Shown: positions 15,242 to 21,130 of the stretch, piece after piece
Position numbering within the stretch: position 1 is the stretch's first letter
Layout: every line of letters starts with the position of its first letter
Assembly (NCBI GenBank): GCA_947505805.1
Contig: CANNMA010000005.1
Location: 1-34,373 of the forward strand
Direction of reading: 5' to 3'
From: a bacterium
GTDB lineage: Bacteria > Babelota > Babeliae > Babelales > CAIQNR01
DNA length: 34,373 nt
The notes under the pieces: generated by a model
Databases searched by the model: none
Told to the model about the DNA's origin: nothing
What the model saw: only the letters and a program-made list of their open reading frames with translations
Program-made: the position numbers and the translations under genes

Positions 15242-16303
15242 ATGAAAAAGCTCTTACTCATAGCCTTAATAACAGTATGTATCGCGTCAACTACAAAAGC
15301 AGCGTCTCAAAAAAAATCTCCCTTTATACCAATTACATCAACACTTACTCAATCACCAGAGTATCTATGCATACTCATTCCCGATCAAAAATCAGCGTTG
15401 ACTGATACTGACCTTAAACTTTATCAATCTTTTTTTAGTTCATTACAAATTCCCAAAGATTTTTTTGGAAATACTGATCCATCTGAACCAACAACCCCTT
15501 CAGCCTTTGTTTTTGATTGGATTGATAATGAAGCTTCTATCAATCTTAAAAATTTTGCTAATCAATTTACTGAAGAGTTTCCATCTCTTAAAAGAAAATT
15601 TTCTAAAGCACATTCAATTGTCATTACCATTGGAAGAGGCGGGCAATTATTAAATATTGCAACTCATTTACCGCACTTTAAAACTAAGATCGATACGATT
15701 ATACAAATCGGAACTCCCTTACCTGAAAAAAATGAAAAAAAAGAAAAGGCGATAACACGCATACAAAAATCTGAAATACTTACACCAAAATCAGATACTT
15801 TTTCTCGCTTTTTTCATATTTATTCAAAGCACGCATACAATCATAGATATCTAGGAAATCATGCTGAACAACATACCTTCAGAGCCTATCCTTCAACTGC
15901 AGATTTTAATCCTTACAACATTTTACTTTTACTCAACAATCAACAAGTCTCATTTCAAAAAGATGTCTTTTTACCAAAAAAAGAAACAACCTGCACTTTT
16001 TTAGGTAAAAACTTATTACCTCTTTGCCAAAAAACAGTTGCTCTTAACATACCTAAAAATGGTTCTGCCTGGGGATCAATCAGCAATAGCAAATTACCTT
16101 CTAATCTGCTTGTAGGACTCATAAAAAAAAGTACCGGACAAAAACTATCCGGTACCAATTCTGAACAATATGACGCAATTTGGGGAGCTGGTTCACTTGC
16201 TAATGCACTCAATTTAACTGAAGGCCAAATCCTTCGAAGTAAATACAAATTAACTCAAAATTCTTCAAACCAATCACAACAATTCACTCACCAAACTACT
16301 TAA
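15242..16303 (+). CDS. Exported protein, possible inactive alpha/beta hydrolase
   Basis: Function uncertain. The 353-aa product has a signal peptide (residues 1-20, cleavage likely after TKA) and AAGGAG just before the ATG. Residues 119-131 (HSIVITIGRGGQL) look like the beta-strand and nucleophile-elbow region of lipase-like alpha/beta hydrolases, followed by IIQIGTPLP, which resembles the strand-GTP segment of those proteins. The expected G-x-S-x-G serine is absent (GRGG), so it would be non-catalytic. The match is by pattern only. The last 30 bp overlap the 3' end of the convergent phoH gene, and the phoH terminator lies inside this coding sequence at 16122-16155. Confidence 0.7.
   Translation: MKKLLLIALITVCIASTTKAASQKKSPFIPITSTLTQSPEYLCILIPDQKSALTDTDLKLYQSFFSSLQIPKDFFGNTDPSEPTTPSAFVFDWIDNEASINLKNFANQFTEEFPSLKRKFSKAHSIVITIGRGGQLLNIATHLPHFKTKIDTIIQIGTPLPEKNEKKEKAITRIQKSEILTPKSDTFSRFFHIYSKHAYNHRYLGNHAEQHTFRAYPSTADFNPYNILLLLNNQQVSFQKDVFLPKKETTCTFLGKNLLPLCQKTVALNIPKNGSAWGSISNSKLPSNLLVGLIKKSTGQKLSGTNSEQYDAIWGAGSLANALNLTEGQILRSKYKLTQNSSNQSQQFTHQTT
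16122..16155 (-). terminator. Terminator of phoH inside the convergent gene
   Basis: On the minus strand GTACCGGA and TCCGGTAC form a perfect 8-bp GC-rich stem around a 9-base loop, followed by a run of at least eight Ts. It lies about 120 nt beyond the phoH stop codon, within the last sixth of the opposing gene. Confidence 0.8.
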
Positions 16304-17707
16304 TGCGCTACGTTCACTTGTTTCTAAGTAAACTGTTGCAAAAAGCGATTGGCCTTTAAATTTGTCACTCGCTATAACAAGGCCATTACTACTGAAATCA
16401 AGATACGGTGAATCAATCTGAGAAGGATCACCGCACAATATTATTTTACTTCCTTGGCCCACACGACTTAATAATGTTTTAACTTCATGAGGACTCAAAT
16501 TCTGTACTTCATCAAATAAAATATATTGGTAAGGAATCGAACGTCCACGCATATACGTAATTGCTTCAAGACTTAACTTATCATGATGAATAAGATCATT
16601 AATAGAACCTATCACCGTACGTTTTTCTTTTCCTCGATGCTTTTTACCCTTCTTATGATTATGTCCATGATTATTTTCATACTGAGCATCTTCAACAGCT
16701 TCATTCATTTCAGGTTGATTACGACGTGATGCATTTGCAGCGTGCATAATAACTTCAACGTTATCAAAAATCGGTTGCATCCATGTGTGTAATTTTTCTT
16801 GTACATCTCCAGGCAAATATCCAATATCTGCCCCTAATGGAACAATGGGACGAGACACTAACAATTTTTGATAGGTTTCTGTTACAAGAACTTCATGAAG
16901 CCCTGCAAGAAGTGCAATAAATGTTTTCCCAGTTCCTGCAGGTCCGATCAATGATACAAAATCAATACTTGGATCAAGAAGTGCATCAAGCGCCATTAAC
17001 TGCTGTGGATTACGCGCTTCAACAGGCCAAGAAAATTTAGGCGCTCTCACATCTATAAAAACCTTGTTACCACCAACATACCGAAATACACGATAATTAA
17101 ATGGATTATGCTGACTTTCTACAAGAATATATTCATTGATAACAAATGGATTTTCTTTTGCCATTTCTTTTAAAGTATCCGGAATATCCTGTTTTAACTG
17201 AACTGAAGGAACCTGAACACGAACCCATCCTTTATAAAATTCATCCTGCGGAACATATCCTTTCAAATAATCTTCTGCAGGAAGTCCTATAACATCAGCC
17301 TTAACGCGCGCATTTAAATCTTTAGAAATAAATTTTACGTCAAAGCCTTGTTTTTGATAAGCAGCAGCAGTAAGTAAAATTTCATTATCAACAATTCCAG
17401 TATTTAACGGTGAATCTTCTGCATAATGCTCAGGAGAAAATAAAATACGTAATGCACCTCCTCCTTCAATAGAAACTCCCTGACTCAAACTTCCTTTTTC
17501 ACGTAGCTGATCAAGATAGCGAACAGTTTCTCGGGCATTTTTACCCCTTCCTGATGATTCTCGTTTAAAATTTTCAAGTTCTTCAAGCACCATTATGGGA
17601 ATCCCAACAAGAGCACCTGTAAAACTAAACATTGAACGTGGGTCATGAAGCAAAACATTCGTATCCAAAACATACATTTTTTGAGCTGGTTCTTTTAGTA
17701 CTGACAT
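16274..17707 (-). CDS. PIN domain-PhoH family ATPase
   Basis: The 477-aa product matches the PIN-PhoH (PhoH2/YlaK-like) layout. The N-terminal PIN nuclease-fold domain (residues 10-150) has VLDTNVLLHD at 13-22 and acidic positions at E43-E44 and in VDNEILLTA. The C-terminal PhoH helicase-like ATPase has Walker A GPAGTGKT at 255-262, Walker B ILFDEVQN with D399-E400, and the sensor CGDPSQID. Members are reported or suspected to unwind and cut RNA. Residues 348-364 are an unusual His/Lys-rich insert (HGHNHKKGKKHRGKEKR) in the ATPase domain. GAGGG precedes the ATG. It is a single gene, divergent from thrS. The cellular role here is inferred from the family. Confidence 0.92.
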   Translation of the reverse strand: MSVLKEPAQKMYVLDTNVLLHDPRSMFSFTGALVGIPIMVLEELENFKRESSGRGKNARETVRYLDQLREKGSLSQGVSIEGGGALRILFSPEHYAEDSPLNTGIVDNEILLTAAAYQKQGFDVKFISKDLNARVKADVIGLPAEDYLKGYVPQDEFYKGWVRVQVPSVQLKQDIPDTLKEMAKENPFVINEYILVESQHNPFNYRVFRYVGGNKVFIDVRAPKFSWPVEARNPQQLMALDALLDPSIDFVSLIGPAGTGKTFIALLAGLHEVLVTETYQKLLVSRPIVPLGADIGYLPGDVQEKLHTWMQPIFDNVEVIMHAANASRRNQPEMNEAVEDAQYENNHGHNHKKGKKHRGKEKRTVIGSINDLIHHDKLSLEAITYMRGRSIPYQYILFDEVQNLSPHEVKTLLSRVGQGSKIILCGDPSQIDSPYLDFSSNGLVIASDKFKGQSLFATVYLETSERSALSSLVSELL

Positions 17708-17898
17708 TATTCCCTCGCTCAGGTTAGACAGTTAAGTAAGACAACATCGGAGTCTATCATGAGCTTATCGCTCGAAACAATTAACTATCTTAAATTGATC
17801 TAAAAACTCATTCTATCAAAAGATATGGAGTATTCATTTTTACAATATCATGATAAAATATTTTCAAATTTTACCATTGCCTTTTTTGAAAGGAACTC

Positions 17899-19626
17899 AT
17901 GAGCTCCCCTCTAAAAGAAAAATTAAGCCATGAAGAACACCTTCATCGTCTTCGTCACTCTGCAGCACATTTGCTTGCCCATGCTGTTATGGAAATCTTT
18001 CCTGAAACACAATTAACACTTGGACCACCAACTGAAGATGGATTTTTTTATGATTGTCTTCCAAAAAAGAATTTTAAAGAAGAAGACCTTCCGGTTCTTC
18101 AACAAAGGATGAAAGAAATTGCTGCGCGCAATTTACCACTCACCCATAAAGACATTTCAAAACAAGAAGCTCGCACACTATTTAAAAATAATCCGTTCAA
18201 AATTGAGCTTATTGAAGGAATTCCTGGAGATACCGTTGGCCTTGCCAGTCAAGGCGATTTTCATGATCTTTGCAAAGGTGGCCATGTTAACTTCACTAAA
18301 GAAATTGAACATTTTAAATTAACAAGTATCTCTGGATCTTACTGGCGCGCAGACCGTAATGGCACTGCCCTTCAAAGAATTTCTGGTATCGCTTTTTTAA
18401 CTGAAAAAGATTTAAAAGATCACGAACAACGTATTCTTGATGCGCAACTTTATGATCATCGTAGACTTGGCAAACAACTTGATTATTTTTCATTTCATGA
18501 TGAAGGCCCCGGTTTTCCATTCTTTCATCACAAAGGAAAACTCATTCTTAATCAACTTGTTGGATATATGCGAGCCATGCTTAAAAAAGCAGGTTATCAA
18601 GAAATAGAAACTCCTTTAATGCTTTCCGATGAACTCTGGCGCCGTTCAGGTCATTACCATTTTTATCAAGATAAGATGTATTTTTCATGTATTGATGAAC
18701 GATCTTTTGCCATTAAACCTATGAACTGTCCTGGCTCAATTTTGATTTACAAAGAGCGTCCTCGTTCGTACCGCGAACTTCCTTTACGCTTAAATGAGTT
18801 TGGAAGAGTTCATCGTCATGAGCTTTCAGGAGTACTTCACGGCTTATTTAGAGTCCGCGCATTTACCATTGATGATACTCATATTTATTGCACTGCTGAT
18901 CAGATTCAACACGAAATTTTAACTAATTTAGAATTGATTCGTGGCATGATGAAAAAATTTGGTTTTGAAAATCTTAAGATTGGTGTTTCAACAAAACCAG
19001 ACAATGCTATGGGTGATGATCTTTTATGGGAGAAAGCAACCAATGGGCTTATTTCCGCTCTTACTGCTGCCGGAATGCCTTACACTATTCAAGAAGGCGA
19101 AGGTGCATTTTATGGACCAAAAATCGAAATAAAAATGCAAGACTCAATGAATCGTGAATGGCAATGTGGAACAATCCAAATTGATTTCTTCCAACCTGAA
19201 AACTTTGATCTTTCCTATGTTGCCTCTGATGGGACTTTAAAACGACCAGTTATCATTCACCAAGCTATGTATGGATCACTTGAACGCTTCTTGGGAGTTC
19301 TACTTGAACATTACAAAGGACACCTACCATTCTGGCTTTCACCGGTACAAATAAGGCTACTTACCGTATCTGACGAACAAAAACCATATGCTACGGAATT
19401 GCTGCATCTCCTTGAACAACATGGCCTACGGGTTGAATTAGACAGTTCATCAGATACACTTTCTGCTCAAATTAAAACAGCACAACTTGCAAAAATTCCT
19501 TGGATGGTTGTTATTGGCAAAAAAGAAGCCGCTGAAAAAACAGTAACAATCAGATATCATGATGGAAAACAAATTCAAGGAATATCACAAGAGGAATTTA
19601 TAAAAATGGCCCAATTATCCCTATAG
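17899..19626 (+). CDS. thrS: Threonyl-tRNA synthetase lacking TGS domain
   Basis: This class II synthetase charges tRNA-Thr and edits Ser-tRNA. At 575 aa it lacks the roughly 60-residue N-terminal TGS domain of the common form and opens directly into the editing domain. That domain keeps HSAAH (H20, H24) and C125/H129 in CKGGH. Catalytic-domain motifs follow: YWRADRNG, the motif 2 region with MNCPGS and FGRVHRHELSGVLHG, and IIHQAMYGSLERF with the third zinc ligand. A normal C-terminal anticodon domain ends the protein. AAAGGAA lies just before the ATG. It is a single gene with a 191-bp spacer from the divergent phoH-like gene. Confidence 0.97.
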   Translation: MSSPLKEKLSHEEHLHRLRHSAAHLLAHAVMEIFPETQLTLGPPTEDGFFYDCLPKKNFKEEDLPVLQQRMKEIAARNLPLTHKDISKQEARTLFKNNPFKIELIEGIPGDTVGLASQGDFHDLCKGGHVNFTKEIEHFKLTSISGSYWRADRNGTALQRISGIAFLTEKDLKDHEQRILDAQLYDHRRLGKQLDYFSFHDEGPGFPFFHHKGKLILNQLVGYMRAMLKKAGYQEIETPLMLSDELWRRSGHYHFYQDKMYFSCIDERSFAIKPMNCPGSILIYKERPRSYRELPLRLNEFGRVHRHELSGVLHGLFRVRAFTIDDTHIYCTADQIQHEILTNLELIRGMMKKFGFENLKIGVSTKPDNAMGDDLLWEKATNGLISALTAAGMPYTIQEGEGAFYGPKIEIKMQDSMNREWQCGTIQIDFFQPENFDLSYVASDGTLKRPVIIHQAMYGSLERFLGVLLEHYKGHLPFWLSPVQIRLLTVSDEQKPYATELLHLLEQHGLRVELDSSSDTLSAQIKTAQLAKIPWMVVIGKKEAAEKTVTIRYHDGKQIQGISQEEFIKMAQLSL

Positions 19627-19715
19627 AATAGCATTTTAAAAAAATGGTTTCACTTGTTTTTTATGACCTATATCTCCCGAGCTGAATAATTTTTTTATAA
19701 ATAATTTAAAAATTA

Positions 19716-19745
19716 TTGACTTTTTCGCATTTAAATCTGTACGAT
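19716..19745 (+). promoter_or_regulatory. Sigma-70 promoter of histone-like gene
   Basis: TTGACT (19716-19721) and TACGAT (19740-19745) are separated by 18 bp, with a TG just before the -10 element. The start point would be near 19752, giving a leader of about 57 nt before the ATG at 19809. An A/T-rich stretch upstream could act as an UP element. Confidence 0.65.
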
Positions 19746-19808
19746 CAATAGTGTAATCATCAGTGACGAACAGAAAAAAAAAGTACAAACCCAAACTGGG
19801 AGAGTAAG

Positions 19809-20060
19809 ATGGCAGTAAGAAAAAAGACAGCTAAACGTAAAGCAGCTCCAAAAAGAAAAGTAGCAGCTAAACGTAAAGCAGCCCCAAAGCGTAAAGCAGC
19901 ATCAGCTCCAAAACGCAAAGCAGCTCCAAAACGTAAAGCAGCAGCTAAACGTAAGGCAGCTCCAAAACGCAAAGCAGCAGCTAAGCGCAAGGCAGCTCCA
20001 AAACGTAAAGCAGCTAAGCGTCGTGTAGCATCAAAAAGCGTTACACCAATGGCTAGCTAA
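19809..20060 (+). CDS. Histone H1-like lysine/alanine-rich protein
   Basis: The 83-aa product is almost entirely built from tandem units of the form KRKAAP or KRKAAA, like the C-terminal tails of eukaryotic H1 and the chlamydial Hc2-type proteins. It has no folded globular domain and a very high positive charge, so it most likely binds DNA and compacts the nucleoid; this is inferred from composition. GGGAGAG precedes the ATG. The gene has its own strong promoter and a strong bidirectional terminator, which suggests high or stage-specific expression. The DNA is itself repetitive (units of 15-18 bp), so its length is prone to change between strains. Confidence 0.88.
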   Translation: MAVRKKTAKRKAAPKRKVAAKRKAAPKRKAASAPKRKAAPKRKAAAKRKAAPKRKAAAKRKAAPKRKAAKRRVASKSVTPMAS

Positions 20061-20072
20061 ACGCACAGAAAA

Positions 20073-20114
20073 ATAAAACACCCGCACTTTATTGTTGCGG
20101 GTGTTTTATTTTTT
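20073..20114. terminator. Bidirectional terminator between histone-like gene and nth
   Basis: A 14-bp perfect stem (20073-20086 with 20096-20109; core ACACCCGCA / TGCGGGTGT) has a 9-base loop and is flanked by A-rich sequence on the left and TTTTTT on the right. It can end both the histone-like transcript and the convergent nth transcript. Confidence 0.92.
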
Positions 20115-20132
20115 ATTCTTTAAATGGATGAT

Positions 20133-20825
20133 TTATCGACTTTTCAGAACATTCTTTCGTGGACATATTAAATTCAAAACACACGATGAACATTTTGGTG
20201 AAATTGGCGCACAAACATTTTGTCCCCACATAACCAAAAGCCTATTCAATTCTATCCAATATTCTTTCGGAACTATTTTTTTAAGCTCTCTTTCAGTTTC
20301 AACTGGAGTCTTTGTTGTAATAAGTCCTAATCTATTACAAATACGATGCACATGAATATCAACGCAAAGAGCTGGAATGCCAAATCCAACCCCCAATACT
20401 AAATTTGCTGTTTTAGGGCCGACTCCTGCCAAAAGAACAAGATGATTAAACGTATCAGGAACTCTTCCGGCATGTTTTTCAATTAATTGAATGGCTATTT
20501 TTTTTAAAGCGATTGCTTTTTGACGGTAAAATCCGACTGGATAAATACACGATTCTATTTTTTCTAACGAAAGCTCAATAAGCGCTTCCGGAGTCTTTGC
20601 ATACTCAAAAAGACGTAAACTTGCTGGGTACGTAACGGTATCTTTTGTTCGCGAGCTTAAAATACAACTAATTAATATTAAAAAAGGATCTCTACCAAAT
20701 TGTACTGCTATTAAAAAAGACATCGGCTCGAGCATACCTACCGTTTTTTTTCGTAAAGCTTCTATTGCGAAATCAACTTTTGAGGAAATACTGAACCGAT
20801 CTTTATATTCTTGCATAGGGCTCAC
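20133..20825 (-). CDS. nth: Endonuclease III (base-excision DNA glycosylase)
   Basis: Nth removes oxidised pyrimidines and nicks the abasic site. The 230-aa product has the helix-hairpin-helix GVGPKTAN with catalytic Lys138, the catalytic Asp156 in VDIHVHR, and the four-cysteine iron-sulfur loop C205-x6-C212-x2-C215-x5-C221. The early motif is ILSSRTKD where E. coli has LLSAQATD, a variant more like archaeal Nth. The start is uncertain: GTG at 20825 or ATG at 20816, with an in-frame TGA two codons before the GTG and no clear Shine-Dalgarno for either. It is convergent with the histone-like gene. A possible small upstream ORF shares its transcript. Confidence 0.95.
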   Translation of the reverse strand: MSPMQEYKDRFSISSKVDFAIEALRKKTVGMLEPMSFLIAVQFGRDPFLILISCILSSRTKDTVTYPASLRLFEYAKTPEALIELSLEKIESCIYPVGFYRQKAIALKKIAIQLIEKHAGRVPDTFNHLVLLAGVGPKTANLVLGVGFGIPALCVDIHVHRICNRLGLITTKTPVETERELKKIVPKEYWIELNRLLVMWGQNVCAPISPKCSSCVLNLICPRKNVLKSR

Positions 20826-20877
20826 TGATCATTATTGTCATCAATTCATCCTTATGCTAATCTTCAATACGATTGTA

Positions 20878-20973
20878 TTAATGATTCGGAGGCATCACAT
20901 CAAGTAGAAAAAGTACCGATGAAAAAACCACTACGACTTTTGATACAAATTTGAGAAGATTATTTTTAATCAT
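20878..20973 (-). CDS. Possible small membrane peptide (31 aa)
   Basis: The ORF encodes MIKNNLLKFVSKV, then a hydrophobic run (VVVFSSVLFLLDV), then MPPNH and a TAA stop. It has the lysine-then-hydrophobic layout of a single-span membrane or leader peptide. GGAG lies 7 nt before the ATG, and a well-spaced sigma-70-like promoter lies about 45-70 nt upstream. The nth start is 52 nt downstream. It matches no family I know, and an ORF this short can occur by chance, so the call rests on the Shine-Dalgarno plus promoter combination. Confidence 0.4.
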   Translation of the reverse strand: MIKNNLLKFVSKVVVVFSSVLFLLDVMPPNH

Positions 20974-21016
20974 AATTTTACTCCGGACTTAAAACTGAAA
21001 AACTAATACGCACTAG

Positions 21017-21045
21017 AGTATAAGTTATACATATTATACGGTCAA
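21017..21045 (-). promoter_or_regulatory. Putative promoter of small ORF and nth
   Basis: On the minus strand TTGACC (21045-21040) and TATACT (21022-21017) are separated by exactly 17 bp. Transcription would start near 21010, giving a leader of under 40 nt before the ATG at 20973, and would continue into nth. Confidence 0.6.
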
Positions 21046-21130
21046 CAAAAAGCTGCTTTTTTTCGGAAAAAATAGCACTAAAAAATTTTAAAATTTTTTA
21101 TTCGATATAAGATCACAAGAGAGGTACAAA

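Larger units (their letters stand above)
20826..21130. other. Spacer with divergent promoters and a small ORF
   Basis: This 305-bp spacer lies between nth (minus) and the 910-aa gene (plus). It contains a possible 31-codon minus-strand ORF (20878-20973) and its candidate promoter (21017-21045). An AT-only palindrome lies at about 21081-21100. AGAGAGG is the Shine-Dalgarno of the plus-strand gene. A TATAAG near 21106 is a possible -10 element for that gene, without a convincing -35. Confidence 0.5.

Noticed and set aside
17708-17898. T-box riboswitch before thrS
   Set aside because: No conserved T-box sequence or terminator/antiterminator pair was found in the 191-bp spacer; the same check was negative upstream of argS.
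20803-20841. Short leader ORF (12 codons) overlapping the nth start
   Set aside because: An AAGGA precedes its ATG, but it is too short and out of frame with nth to support a claim; kept only as a start-site caveat.
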